A stretch of 64,000 nucleotides of DNA from Adiantum capillus-veneris (GCA_014529385.2 CM043958.1:89234025-89298024), one strand, 5' to 3'; positions 11,540 to 24,198 are shown, counted from the stretch's first letter. The notes: generated by a model from the letters alone, not told the origin. Translations and numbers: made by a program.

Positions 11540-11900
11540 TCTCATAATGGGGGCCTTACAAATGTGTGTTTTTACCACAGAAAATTACAAGGGTAAATCA
11601 GGCTCCATACTTAACAATTATAAGTTTTGACCACCCAAAAACCTTGGCTAAGGTATAAAAGCCAATTTTCGTAAGTGTTTTATAAGTTTTTGGATAATAA
11701 ATACACAACGTGAGCTAACGGCGCTCACTCCTTTCCTTCTCGCGCTTCCTACTCCCTCTCAAGTTGTCACATTGCGATTGCGATTGCGTTTGTTGCATTG
11801 CAACCGCAGGTAAGAGCTCTATGCATTGACATAAGCATTTCATGGTATTTCGTAGCTTTTGGTGTCACCGACCCGCGGCTTAATTTCATCATAACTAGGA
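11540..11900. other. About 360-bp foreign segment inside C reverse transcriptase
   Basis: Comparison with copia D (58900-59010) shows that about 80 bp of reverse-transcriptase coding has been replaced by about 360 unrelated bases. The segment includes a short run of GCGATT repeats (11772-11790). I found no terminal repeats or target duplication, so its origin is open. Confidence 0.5.
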
Positions 11901-11947
11901 CAGTCATACGACAAGTGGGAGCAAAAGTCTCTTCATAATCTATGCCT

Positions 11948-12340
11948 AGACAGGGAGAAAATCTAGGCCGGGTGGCGAGCAATTGCAAGTTGATAACAAC
12001 GGAAGGCGGAGTAAATTGTTGACTATGTTTACAAGTTTTTGCGCTAAATTTATATGTACTTTGTAGGTGTTCTCAGCTCCAAATTAGAATTTAAAGGTAA
12101 TTCTCAAAATTTGTGGGTGGGATTACACTAGACCTAGGTTTTTCCCTATGAACTTCATAGGCATTCTCACCTTCAAACTAGAAGCTATACGTAATTCATA
12201 AAAGTTTTAGGTGGGATTACACCAAACCTAGGTTTTTACGAGCACTTGGATACATAGTGCTTTTTCCCAAAAACTTAAAAAACCTACAATTAGAACTTTC
12301 ATCTCAAGATTTAGTATATTTCAATGTTTTTACACTAAGC
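11948..12340. repeat. Dispersed AT-rich repeat X, copy 1
   Basis: Shared signature phrases are GAAGGCGGAGTAAA, TTGTGGGTGGGATTACACTAGA, CCTAGGTTTTT and GCACTTGGATACATAGTGC. Other copies lie at 16452, 22795, 25150 (partial) and 26395. Inside a copy, the block around 'TTTGTAGG...GGGATTACAC...CCTAGG' recurs about every 100 bp. It has no coding capacity. Confidence 0.75.
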
Positions 12341-13270
12341 TTCTACACGAAGTTTCTATAGACTTTATGGGTTTTTCTCACCTTCAAATCTAGAATCTCC
12401 AATTTTCCTATGGTTTTGAGATGTGGAATCTTGCGAGCATGCTTGCAATAGGCAAACAATGTGCAACTCTCAAATGGGAACCAAGATATCCACATAAGGG
12501 CCACAAAGATGTTACCTCCCATCCACAGATATTGGGAATCGTGGTCGCATTCTTGCACACGCCAAGTGAAGCTACCAAATAGCCCTATGTGAAGCCAGTG
12601 GGTGGGCATGATTGAAGAGTTGTTTGGGGCATGTTATGGTGTAGTTTTCTCCAGCATCCGCTCATCACCACACTACTAAACAACCCTATCCAAAGCATGT
12701 GTGTGTGGTTGAAGAGTTGTGTGGGGCATGTTCTGTTGTAGCTTCCTGCTCATCACTGTGCCCCAATTAGGCAAAGCAAAATACAAGTTAAAGAGAAGCA
12801 TGAGTTTGTTGTGGTGGAGGAGGCTCTTCCCTTTGAGGAGCTGCAAAACTGAAGTGGTAAGTTGGGCCTCCTACAAGCTGGTTCACGTCTCACATCACCC
12901 CCTTCAATGTTATACCGCAACATGAAGCCTAATAAGGTAAAATGACCAACAAAGTTACATGAGACATTAAACAAATGGCATGTCAAAGCCGACATCAAAG
13001 GCTTCAGACTGCATTTGACTGCTCTCTATGCTACCCTTTTTTTATGGCATGACCTATTTGTAGTATCAGTGAATTAGCGCATTACAGACAAATTACTTCT
13101 TCCACACACTGCCGAAGGATAAATCAATTGAGCACCTATTGACTTCGAATCAAATACCAAAACAAAGCCCTGGTAAAAGCAGACAAAACTCCTTAGGACC
13201 TATAGCCCGTCGTCGTTGAGATCATCAAGCAGCCTTATGATTAACACAAGGATTGCTTGAAGTCCAAGAA
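12341..13270. other. Unassigned, with a short imperfect duplication
   Basis: I see nothing that I can name here. The phrase TTGAAGAGTTGTKTGGGGCATG occurs at about 12611 and 12711, an imperfect local duplication. Small reading frames show no recognisable domain. Confidence 0.4.
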
Positions 13271-14083
13271 TGTCATAAATTCCAAGCATTGGCACGGCTG
13301 TTGAGCCCCCACTTCTTTAAAGTAAGGCCCTTGAATAGCTCAGAGAACTTGCGGAGACGATTTGTCCTTTTCATGTAGTGCACTTTGATATCCCTGCTTA
13401 TGGATGAGCTAGACAACTTCGATGTGTCTATGGCCCATGCAAGATATATGTATTCCAATTTGCAAGCCGTTGTGCCATTGGTCACAATGAAATTCAAGAG
13501 AATATCCTCACATTTGAAAATCTCATCGAGGAGAGCTCTTCCTTAGTCCGCTTCTTAACTCCAATACTTGGGAAATGCCAACTCACTTTCAATAAAAGCA
13601 ACACAAGTCAAGATCATGTTTTAGCCCTTCTTTGCACGAGCATAGTGCTCATTTTTGTACTTCAAAGGACTACCATCATTCAAGCATAGATAAAAGCCCA
13701 CAATCCTCTCAGGATGACTTCGCCACACCTTGAAAACCCTCTCCAAATCATCATAAGTCATCAATATGTCACCATCCAGTTCAAACACCGCTAGTGTCTT
13801 TATTTGAGGATCACGCTTAAAACAATTGTTTAAGGAGTGCTTTTCTTCAACCCTAATGTGGACCTGCACAACAGAGTCAAAATCTGTATTTGGGTTTGGA
13901 GGCTGCCCTTCATTCCAAACCAGCACAATTGCTCAAACTGATGCAAAGTGCAAATAATGCCTAATGTACACTTTCATATTCCAGAGCCTTTCATTGTGAC
14001 CATTGTGAATTGTCACAAGAAGATTTAGAAATTTTCTCATGTAGGAAAATGGAGTCTTTTTCAGTCTTTTTCACACAATTCAT

Positions 14084-14238
14084 AACATCATGAGCTTCTG
14101 CTCAAGAGGCACCACATACCTAGCTAGGTACGATTGGGGGCAGGGGACCACCGGCCCCCCCACCGGGCCGGCGGTCCCCTGCCCCCAATCGTATCTAGCT
14201 AGGTATGCGGTGCCTCCCTCACAAAAGCTCATGATGTT
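14084..14238. mobile_element. Foldback / near-perfect palindrome, 155 bp
   Basis: Outer arms AACATCATGAGCTT (14084-14097) and its complement (14225-14238) enclose a second, longer pair starting GAGGCACC (14106) and ending GGTGCCTC (14216). These inner arms are about 52 nt with about three mismatches and a GC-rich core. The structure sits inside the glycosyltransferase pseudogene, between its membrane segment and its GT64 domain. A foldback-type MITE is likely; the target duplication is unclear. Confidence 0.8.
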
Positions 14239-14877
14239 GAGGTAAGTCTCAATGTGAGAATTATTGTGAGAGTTTGTCCAAAACTTCTTGTGTGTGAATA
14301 CTGCCCTTCAACAAGGTAAGGCTCCACAGCTCCATTGCCACCAAAAAAAGACCGCACTCCAATACAGATTGCCACGACACCCATCACAAAGCACAAGAAC
14401 CTTAGCGTGGCACCTACAAAATTGTTCGGCCTAACTCTCTGCTTCATGGCAAAGGAGCGTTTATCCAATCTAAATAAGGCTCGCTGTAGTGTTGATGTCA
14501 CTCGAGGATATAGCCAGACTGGTGGCATGCCACTTCTCTTGCCTATGCTGAAGCTCGAGGCACTTCCTTAAATGAAACACGCACCGAACAACCCCAAGGA
14601 TAATACCAAAAAACAATACAATCAATAGAAAAGCCACAAAAGCTGCAGTACTTGGTAGTTTGTGCGCATCTAGATGGTGATAACGTGCTTTTTTAATTCT
14701 TGAAATCCTGAAGAAACCTCAACTTCATGATATTTACTTTTGGTGAGAGTCTCCACACGGAAAATATGAATCCTATGCCCATAGCACAATCTTGGCCAAC
14801 AAGATAGAGCAGGTCATCATAGGCAAATGGTCGCCCCCATTGCGTGCATAGCCTAACATATAACTGATCTCATAATG

Positions 14878-14879
14878 GC

Positions 14880-14924
<45 letters not shown>
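14878..14924. repeat. (GA)n microsatellite within the GT64 pseudogene
   Basis: About 23 GA units lie in what was coding sequence; on the minus strand they read as repeated Ser-Leu. Confidence 0.95.
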
Positions 14925-14926
<2 letters not shown>

Positions 14927-15110
14927 TCAAAGACAAAGCTAACTCGACCCTTGGCGGTGAAGTGAAAATGATAGAGCCCCTCAAAGCCATGTTGCCATAG
15001 CCATCAACCTTGGAAAGTTGGCGGTGAAGCCTTATGCAAAATTGAACAGAGTCAGACCAGGGCACGAAAAAAGATCCTACCCTCCACTTCCTACATTCAA
15101 TGTCCATCGG

Positions 15111-15660
15111 CTCAAGAGAAAAACTAGGGAGTGATATTTTTGATAGTTTGTTAGATACTCAATTCCAAGCTATCATTTCCATAACCATTGACATCCTACT
15201 TTTAGACATGAGTTACTTAGTAACCAATAGCAATTTTTTCTTTGGTTTATAAAACATCAAAAATCACTTTTTATGTTTAGCCAGCAAAAAAGAGAAGCCA
15301 TCTCTATGGCCTTTGGGCTTTGGACAGGTAAAAAATTTATATTTTAAAAAAATATTCTCTCTTTTCCACTAACAAAAAGGGAACTCATCACTATAGCCTT
15401 AGCCCTTTGGGCAAGCCAAAGAAGGATTTGACTCTACTTTCTAGGCTTTACTTTTCCTTTTTAAAACCAATTGAAGGGTGGCTCAACTTTGTTTTTGGAA
15501 AGCCAATGGCCATAAAAGTTCAGAATTTAAGTAATTGTTCATATGTGCACTAGCAAAATTTTGCCGGTTACTTCAAGGCAAACTTGGAATCTAGCTAGAA
15601 TTTTGCAATTAATACACTAAATCATAATTTTAATTAAGCATCAGTGTCGAATAGACCAAA
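15111..15660. other. AT-rich non-coding, two copies of a short repeat
   Basis: The motif 'AAAAAGRGAA..CATCnCTATrGCCTTnGsCYTTTGGgCA' occurs near 15285-15330 and 15373-15425, and again near 22790-22840. Nothing else is recognised. Confidence 0.5.
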
Positions 15661-15669
15661 AATGGAAGG

Positions 15670-15670
<1 letters not shown>

Positions 15671-15750
<80 letters not shown>

Positions 15751-15947
15751 CTTTTCCAAGCAAGGAGACGCCTTCCATGTGTCATCCATTGCAGCTTGCT
15801 CAAACCTCCACATTTGGAACTCCATGAAATAACTGCAGCTCGACGACCTCGATGCTTAAAGGTCTCAGTCCGATCTTGACCTGCATCAGTTGCTCAAGTG
15901 CACATTCACGTCCATGATGTGTGCGTGGTGTGTCTATGTGATAGTGG

Positions 15948-16013
<66 letters not shown>

Positions 16014-16156
16014 AGCAACACGATTGGTTGTTGGTTATGTGTGCGTATGAGACTTGAATCTCAATCTATAGTGCGACTGGGCATTGGTGTTTTGTGTGTG
16101 AGAGAGTCCAATCTAGCTGAGCGAGCCCATGCATGCACCCAAGGCAATGTGTGTGC

Positions 16157-16224
<68 letters not shown>

Positions 16225-16308
16225 TCACAATTGTCCGCAACCTCTGGGTGTGTGTGTCTGAGAGAGAGAGAGAGAGAGAGAGAGATCACAATTGTCCGCA
16301 ACCTCTGG

Positions 16309-16394
<86 letters not shown>

Positions 16395-16400
16395 AATTGG
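15671..16400. repeat. Compound (TG)n(GA)n microsatellite cluster
   Basis: Compound arrays always run TG then GA on this strand: 15673-15747, 15952-16013, 16171-16225, 16247-16286 and 16312-16394. The third is preceded by (GC)n at 16151-16170. A unique spacer beginning ATCACAATTGTCCGCAACCT lies at about 16224 and 16285, so whole array-plus-spacer units have duplicated. Confidence 0.92.
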
Positions 16401-16451
16401 TCCCATAGCTAATGACGAATACAGGCAAGTAAGCCTGAGCTAATGAACCCA

Positions 16452-16945
16452 AGACGACATGGAGAAAATCCAAAGTTGGTGGCTAGCAATTGCAAATTGT
16501 CAACAATGGAAGGCGGAGTAAACTGTTGACTATATTTAAAGGTTTTTGCACTAAATTTCTCTGAAGTTTGTAGGTGTTTTCAAATGTGTCTCAACTTCAA
16601 ATTATAATTAAAAGGTAAATCTCAAAATTTGTGGGTGGGATTACACTAGACCTAGGTTTTTCCCTATGAACTTTGTAGGCGTTCTCACCTTCAAATTATA
16701 ATTTAGAGGTGAATCTTAAAATTTGTAGGTGGGATTACACCAAACGTAGGTTTTTTTGAGCATTGGATACATAGTGCTTTTTCCAAAAAACTTAGAAAAC
16801 CTACATATGAGAACTTTAATCTCGAGATTTAGTATACCTTCAAATCTAGAATTTATACTTTGTATGCGGGATTACACTTAACCTAGCCTTTTTTTGAGCA
16901 CTCGGATACATAGTGCTCTTTTTCAATAAGTGATAAAATCACAAG
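16452..16945. repeat. Dispersed AT-rich repeat X, copy 2
   Basis: The copy begins with GGAGAAAATC and AGCAATTGCAA, matching copy 1 from its first bases, and includes CCTAGGTTTTTCCCTATGAACTT (split here) and the GAGCA..GGATACATAGTGC phrase twice. Confidence 0.75.
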
Positions 16946-19385
16946 GCCTGCCATTGTGAAGGGGCATGTACCTTAATAGATAGAAAGGTACGCCTACCAA
17001 TAGTAAGAAACACCAAAATATAGCGACCAACAATGCAGAGAAAATTCAAATCTTTAAACAAAACAGATAGACAAAAAGAGGAGGAGGGAAACTAGAGTGG
17101 ACAATGCATTTGCACATTGCTGAGGGCAGCGTTATGCGAACGTTGGTGCATCCAAAGTGTATTGAGCCTAGTAGAGGGAACAAACAAGGATGTGTATGCC
17201 AACATGTGCATGGAAAAGCTAGAGCAGACGAGAAGAGCCTAGGAGGCAAGTGGCAGCAGAGATGTATGCTTTATGTGGTTGTTTTGGCCAAAAGGGCTTC
17301 AAAATGGACCAAATGGGATGACATGTAAAGAGGTACAAAGTGCTAGGTTTTGGACTAGATATGTAGAGCTTGAAGTGTTGAACGAGCATGTCAGGACGGC
17401 TTATCAAAGGGATCTGCATAGTGCAAGATATTTAAGTTTGAAGCTTGAGATGTTAGGAGACTTGAGACGAGCAGGACATGTGATGCGAGGTGTTCAGAGT
17501 TGGTTTCATCATAGATGTGTGAAGAGCTCATTATGTGGAGTGTGTCAATCATTTTAGATCGTTGATTGGACTCTTGGATGTTAAGACATTAGTAGATGAA
17601 GTTTCATTGGCGAGGTTGCCTCAGTCAATGTACCATTTGAGGTTTTTGGAGCCTTGCCAGGGATTGTATGCAAAGTATACGGTGTATGAAGGCTACAAGA
17701 GGTGACGACCTGTTGATCGGAGTCTGGAGCATGAAGCTATTGCAAATTAAAGTTTGTGTCAATTGCTTGCGGGGAGCTGACAAATGAATATTGCCGGTCT
17801 TGGCAGACTCAGATTGTGGTCTTGGGAAAAGTGAGTTGTTGAGCAAGAAAATGGGATTGTAGACAAGGACCAAGTCTACCAATATGGCTTTACAGATCAG
17901 GGATCCAATCATCGGACATCAGACTGCAGAGGGTGGAAGTTTAAGGGAAAAAAACATGTTTTGGGATTTTTAATGTGTTTATGGAGGTCCTTGGGGGGCA
18001 GTCACAAGGCAGGTGCCACGTGGCAGCGCCACAATCAACCCACATGCAAGAGTACGAGCTCCACCGAGGGGTATAAAGGTAGAATTGGGCTCTCACTTGG
18101 GGCATCAACATGGTGTGTGAGATGGTGGAGATTTAGCAATGGATACCGGTTGTGGGCGCTACCTCTTAGGGCGGCGACGACGACGGTTTTGGCAGGAATG
18201 GGTGGAGCCAGGAGGTGATGGAGATGTGAGAGTGACTACTGACATGGCAGCCTGGCCAGAGTCATTCTCACGCCCATTGCTTTTGAGGACAAAAGGTGAG
18301 AGCACCGATGGCACCATTCGTGCCTCACATAAGTGGATGTTCATGCTTGGTGTTGGCCTCAAGGCAGAGTCAAGGGCCTCAACAATTGGGGGGGTGTGCA
18401 TGAGTGGTTTGGGCCTCAAGCAAGCCGAACATAGCAAGGACGCCTTCACATACAAAGGGCAAGTCAAAAATAGAAGAAGGATCCAAAAATAGCTTGAAGT
18501 TGATAAAAAAAGAAAGGGCAATTGCCCATGCCATATAGGGGCCCTCATTTTGTCAATTTGGGGGTTCTCGAGGAGGAGAGGTGAGCCTTTGGTGGACCTT
18601 TTTTTGACAAGCATGAGGAGGAGCTCTCGACGGAGAAGGCCAAGAGAGGAGTCAGCGAGGGCACCATCAAGACGATTTCTTGCCGCTCTCAGTAAGGAGA
18701 GCCACACGGAGGCAAAGCTAGTGATTGCCCAATTTTTTGTACTCTCGACGGTGTCGTGCCGAGTCGATGGTAGCGAGTCCCATGGTGTTTGTAGAAAATG
18801 TTTTCATCATAATTAAAGCAAATCATAGCCAGATTATTTTTGGTTCTTCTCCCTTTCCTCACTTCTTGTCTTGGCTATGTTCCAACCATCTGGTGCTGCT
18901 GTGTGAGATGTGTGTGCCTCCCCAAGCCTCTGTGTGTGACAAACAAACAAAGATCCTTTCCAACTCATCATAGGGTCAAACAAGAGCTTTACATATGCAA
19001 AAAGTGTAGTTTTGGAAATAGGAAACAACCAACCGATACTCCACCTTGAAGGTGAGCAGGATTTTCAAGGTATAGACAAAAGCACTTGCCATTGCCACAG
19101 TTTAACACATAGAAGCACACGAGTCCCTAGCTCCAGTTGGTCCAAAAGACAATTCTCAACTTCTCTGCCATGATGTAGAGCTTCTCACCCTAATCATAGT
19201 AGCTCTAGCACGAGGAAGTCGTGATTCAATAGGAAGCGCGTGCAGACTACTACACTCCTTTTTTCTCACCGATATGGACCAAATCACGGACATGCTTTGC
19301 AAGAGTCTCAACAAATTTTGTCAAATGCACAAATCTAGAATATGAATATTTCGTAGTACAATAGAAGGTGGACTAGCTAGAGGAG
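16946..19385. other. Unassigned 2.4 kb
   Basis: I recognise no domain in the reading frames here, including the longest (18159-18707, minus, 182 codons). A TATA-like GGGGTATAAAGG sits near 18069 after a GC-richer stretch, which could belong to an unrecognised LTR, but I found no second copy. Confidence 0.35.
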
Positions 19386-19387
19386 TA

Positions 19388-19465
19388 TTCTCTCCCCCCC
19401 CCCCCCCCCCCCCCTTTCTTTTCTCTCTGTCTCTCTCTCTCCCCCCCCCCCCCCCCCCCCCCCCT
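19388..19465. repeat. C homopolymer runs flanking a CT-rich block
   Basis: Two C-runs of about 17 and 24 are separated by TTTCTTTTCTCTCTGTCTCTCTCTCT. Lengths may be unreliable because such tracts are hard to sequence. Confidence 0.85.
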
Positions 19466-20082
19466 TCCCTCCCCAGTTTACTTCTTGCATCTTCCTAAAA
19501 AAGCATGTTGTAGATAATCAGCTCCGAAATCCTAGGAGACCAGTGCAGCCAATCATAGCTCAAGTGCCCATTAATTGGAAATCGTAACGTTTATTTGATA
19601 GGAAAGTTGCAACAATACTATCTACACAAGTAAATAATCATTCTTTAAAGTGCAATGTTTATATAAAAGTGTAATTATATATGAGAAAAAAGTCTTTACC
19701 TCCCACCAAAAAGGTCGTAACCGGCCTGTGTAAATGGTAGGCGACAATTGTTGGTTAGCGACTCTGCTAGGTAGGTTGATACTAAGCCAGGGAGAAGTGA
19801 TCCAACCCACTATCGCATGGAGAGGAAAGCGAGCATGAGGGATTCAGAGTAGTCTCGATTTGATAGGTTCTTGTTGGAAGCCAAACACGATCCGATTTGG
19901 AATTGCCGTGGGAGCAACATCCTTTGCAGAGCAGTACGTGCTATTGACATTGTTGGCGATGGACACAACGCGAAAGAGGAAAGTGAACTGCCACATGAGC
20001 TGCTTGAGGGAAATTAAACAGTGCTATGTGGCTTCCATGAGGATGGTATGTAACAAGAGTAAGGAGGAGGAGAAGGAGAAGG

Positions 20083-20620
<538 letters not shown>

Positions 20621-21128
20621 CAAGCTAGGTATGCTAAGGACTTGGAGGCAATACTCACATTATGAGGGGAATCTCAAAAGATTCTCAATAAACCAAAGAG
20701 AAAGACAACGTTTGCAAAAGTACAAGGTGGAAATATTATTTTTTGGGTAAATTGACATGGTTGTCGCTCTTTTTAAAGCCCGTATATTTCTCTTCCTCCT
20801 TTGGAATTGGAACAAAGGAGTGTGCATTCGTGAGCGTGAATGGATGTGACGATCCGTACGCAGAAGATGCACGGGACTTGAGGTGCAAAGAACTAGGAGC
20901 AGATGAAGAGCGACTCGAGAGCGAGGAGTAGGGGGGTTGGGGCGCAATGGCTCCAATTGCCTCGAAGGAGACAACAAGTGACGGACGATGGTGCACATTA
21001 AGGGGGGCGTGGAAGAGCAGGATGAGCACGAGAGGTGATGCTCCATGCGATGTAGGGAGAAGTGTGTTTGCATGGTCCCTCTATCTTTCTCTCTTGAAAA
21101 TCTTTGTGCATCCACAATCCAATAAACC

Positions 21129-21130
<2 letters not shown>

Positions 21131-21171
<41 letters not shown>
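21131..21171. repeat. (TG)n microsatellite
   Basis: About 20 TG units lie in otherwise unassigned sequence between 20640 and 21600. Confidence 0.95.
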
Positions 21172-21173
<2 letters not shown>

Positions 21174-21598
21174 CATTGAGCAAGGCAACTATCTTTCTGT
21201 GTCTTTCTCTATCTCTGTCATTAGGTGATCGGGAGCTCGCGAGGCTAGAGGGTACAGGGCATAGGGAACACACATCAAAGGACACAGTGTAGGACTGTAG
21301 TGCAAAGGGATGCGGGATTGGATAGATGTGCAAGTGGAGACGCATGTGGACGACAGAGCAGGAAAACCGCAAAGAAAGCGAGAGGGGTTGATGGAAGGCA
21401 CAAGCACATGTGAAGAGGCAGAAATGGTAGTGCAAGTGCATGTGTAGGGGGAAGACTTTGCCTTTGTATTTGTGAAATTTTAAGGAATCCTGTGCAGAAA
21501 TTAGTGTGTCGAAGTATGGGATGGGGATCACATGGTGCAGTGCTCTCTGCGGAGCAAGACAAGGGGAAGGGTGCAGAGATCATGTAGGGGCCCTACAT

Positions 21599-21599
<1 letters not shown>

Positions 21600-21673
<74 letters not shown>
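21600..21673. repeat. (CT)n microsatellite
   Basis: About 36 CT units follow TACATGAT. The flanks (21172-21599 and 21674-22020) show nothing nameable. Confidence 0.95.
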
Positions 21674-21674
<1 letters not shown>

Positions 21675-22047
21675 AATATGTTTTTGAGGCCTCTTGGCAT
21701 TGTTCTTGTGATGCTTAAGTCCCTCTCATTGGAAAAAACTTCTCCATCTCTTTAAATGGTGTGACAAACAAACATAGGGTGCAACCTTGAGCATCACAAG
21801 CAAGGTGGGAGGACATTGCATGGAAGTTGGTTGCAAGGGGGACCACAAGTGACAACCCTTGTTTGGAAATAGGGGAATTGCCAATTTCCTCATATTCTTC
21901 TTAATAAAATTGAATAGACCAAGGGTACAAACTAAGTACAAATGGTGAAAGGAGTGCTTCAACTGACAGTAGTCTAGGTAAGAACCTACGACAAGAACAA
22001 AACAATATACCTCACCTCACATTAAGTAACACTAATGTGGCTGGCTG

Positions 22048-22049
<2 letters not shown>

Positions 22050-22105
<56 letters not shown>

Positions 22106-22211
22106 CCCTGCACGCTTCTCGTTGTTCACCGTTGCGCTGCATGGTACACCGCCAAATGAAGGATGTTGCGCCGTGTGGCGGGAATCCCTCCCCCTTTTAT
22201 TATAGTGTAGA
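22050..22211 (-). mobile_element. Possible Helitron 5' terminus with internal (CT)n
   Basis: Read on the minus strand from 22211, the sequence is TCTACACTATAATAAAAGG then GGGAGGGATTCC, preceded by A. The same roughly 30-base end occurs at 35978 (minus). A TC start after an A host base, with a TATA/AAAGG-rich terminus, fits plant Helitron 5' ends. I could not identify a matching CTRR end with hairpin, so length and identity are open. It contains a (CT)n array (22050-22103). Confidence 0.4.
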
Positions 22212-22794
22212 TTGAGTAGCAAATGACCATTCATTTTTGTGAACACTCCAATTTTTAATTCATTCAAAACATTTGGATTTTACGTGATCCCTTTTCGCAA
22301 GGATGAAAGAGATTAGATTGAAACTAGAAAGAGAATACAAACTGAGGCTTTTGAGGTGAAATTCCAATCAGTTCAACATTGAGAAATGTGTGAGGGAGAA
22401 TTTCAAGGATATTGGAGGATCCCAAAGTACATGACGGATTTGGGTGCCTCAATTGCACCTCATTCATGTGTAGTTAGCCCCCCCCCCCCCCGCCTTTTTC
22501 AAATGTTTTTCGTGTAAACATGAGGTGATGAGGTAACTCTAACCACATATTTGATTACCCCCCTCCATGTGGGGGGTACCCAAGACAAGGAGCGTAAACA
22601 TTTTGTTTGGCAAACCTTTCCAGTTTGTCGTATATCTTCAAGATCTCATTCACGATAGAAATCTTCATTGTTTTTATCCAAGTTTCCTATCCCATAATAT
22701 TTACTTTCATTAAACAATCACTAACTTCATGCATCAATACAAAATTAATCAATTTAAAAGACTAAAACAATAAAATATTCTCTTTTTAGCAAAA

Positions 22795-23530
22795 AGGGAA
22801 AGCATCACTAAGGCCTTTCCCCTTTGGGGCAGGCCAAAAACTTGGACAACCTACATATGATAAAAATATATGTGAAGGCTTTTACATAATTTTCCTAAAT
22901 TTTGTCTCTAAAATTTGAAGATTTTCCTTTAAAATTTGAAGGTTTTTAAAAATTTGGAGGTTGCCATCAAGGGCTCTTGGAGAATCCCACAAAATTTTGA
23001 AATTTTAAAAACCTACATATGATAAAATTTTAGAGGCAAATTTACTATATGTGAAGGTTTTTATATTTGAATTTATCAGTTTGCATGTATGATGATAATT
23101 ATATGCCTTCCCTCTAATCTGTAATCCATCCCGACTAATTTCTCTAAACTTTGTAGGGTTTCTCACCTTCAAATCTAGAATTTAGAGGTAAACCTCAAAA
23201 TTTGTAGGTATGATTACACTTAACCTAGGTTTTTTTCGAGCACTTGGATATACAGTGCTCCATATGGGGAATTTTAGAGTCAAATGTACTATACTTGAAT
23301 ATTTTTACATGATTTTCCTAAAATTTGCCTCTGAAAGCTTGGAGATTTGCATCTAAAATTTGAAGGTTTTTATTGAATTTGGAGGTTTTCATCAAGGGCC
23401 AATCCTACAAAAAATTGTTATGTATGAGAAATTTTAGAAGCAAATTTACTATATTTGAAAGTTTTCAAATTTGATTTTCTCACTTTGCTTGTATGATGCT
23501 GAGTTTATGCCTCTTCTCTGATTTGTAATT
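22795..23530. repeat. Dispersed AT-rich repeat X, copy 3 (double)
   Basis: Two adjacent partial copies hold repeated TTTACTATATKTGAAGGTTTT, TTTGTAGG...GGTATGATTACAC and ACCTAGGTTTTTT..GAGCACTTGGATA. Homopolymer-rich sequence (C-run at 22479-22490) precedes it. Confidence 0.7.
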
Positions 23531-24198
23531 CATCCCTACTAATTGGTCCCAAAGTCAACAAAACTTGCAACTCCTCAAGATCTCTACCTTGTGGATCCCT
23601 CTAGAGTGTGTTTTGTCTGTGTGAATCTTTGGGCTTTCACTAGGGAACTTCAGAAGTCATCACTCTTAGTTTCCCTTCTTAGAAACTTACATCCAACTCA
23701 CCCACTTCGTGTGCTAGCACAACTATTGCACCTTGGAGGTATGTAGCATTATCCAATGCCAACGTTTTAGAAGTTGACATGAATGAAAGAATTCATGATG
23801 AGATTCCTATCAAGGGCTCTTGGAGAAGCCCAAAAAACACATTATGGTTAAAAATGCTTTGCTCAACATGTACACTAAGTGTGATCCTATATTGAAAAAC
23901 GAACAACAAGGTCTTGATGGTATTAATGTTTGTAGTTTAGAAAGCCACATATGTATGGAAGGAGAAGGGTAAGGGTAAGGAAGCTCTGAGTACTTTTCAC
24001 ATGGAAGCACTTGTACGGATATAATTGTACATCCTTATATCTCAAAGGGAAATGGCATCATGCAAGTATTTGACATGAGCAAACTAAAATGGCTATTGAG
24101 GGGCTCTTTAAAAAAACCTGCATGTTTCAAAATGTTTTGGTCAACATGTACACCATATTCGAATGTAGCCTCTTGGAATGCACTTATGTGGCACTTGG
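23531..24198. other. Unassigned
   Basis: There are short open frames without recognisable domains. A phrase around CAAGGGCTCTTGGAGAA (23810) also occurs near 22968, linking it loosely to repeat X neighbours. Confidence 0.35.

Larger units (their letters stand above)
13273..15110 (-). pseudogene. GINT1-like: GINT1-like GT64 glycosyltransferase pseudogene
   Basis: Several broken reading frames in the right order resemble plant glucosamine inositolphosphorylceramide transferase, a Golgi membrane enzyme that adds a sugar to GIPC sphingolipids. 15107-14930: WRVGSFFVPWSDSV and VDGYGNMALRGSIIFT. 14850-14700: RPFAYDDLLYLVGQDC (other frame). 14571-14240: a membrane segment LRFLCFVMGVVAICIGV followed by GGNGAVEPYLVEGQYS. 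14060-13621: the GT64 domain with ERLWNMKVYIRHY, VLVWNEGQPPNPNTDFDS, SLNNCFKRDPQIKTLAVFELDGDI (DDD metal motif reduced to DGD) and VWRSHPERIVGFY. 13620-13273: CEDILLNFIVTN, AWAIDTSKLSS and the C-terminus. Stops, frameshifts, a (GA)n expansion and a foldback insertion destroy it. No introns are evident, so a retrocopy or an intron-poor decayed gene are both possible. Family assignment is from memory of conserved blocks. Confidence 0.75.

Noticed and set aside
16224-16310. CRISPR-like alternation of repeats and spacers
   Set aside because: The units are dinucleotide microsatellites with duplicated spacers in a plant genome; no palindromic repeat or Cas gene.
15634-16473. Several open frames encoding Ser-Leu, His-Thr, Glu-Arg or Val-Cys repeats
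   Set aside because: They are translations of (GA)n, (TG)n and (CT)n arrays, present in all frames; not genes.
18159-18707. 182-codon minus-strand frame as a gene
   Set aside because: Composition is biased, no domain or conserved block is visible, and there is no support from neighbours.
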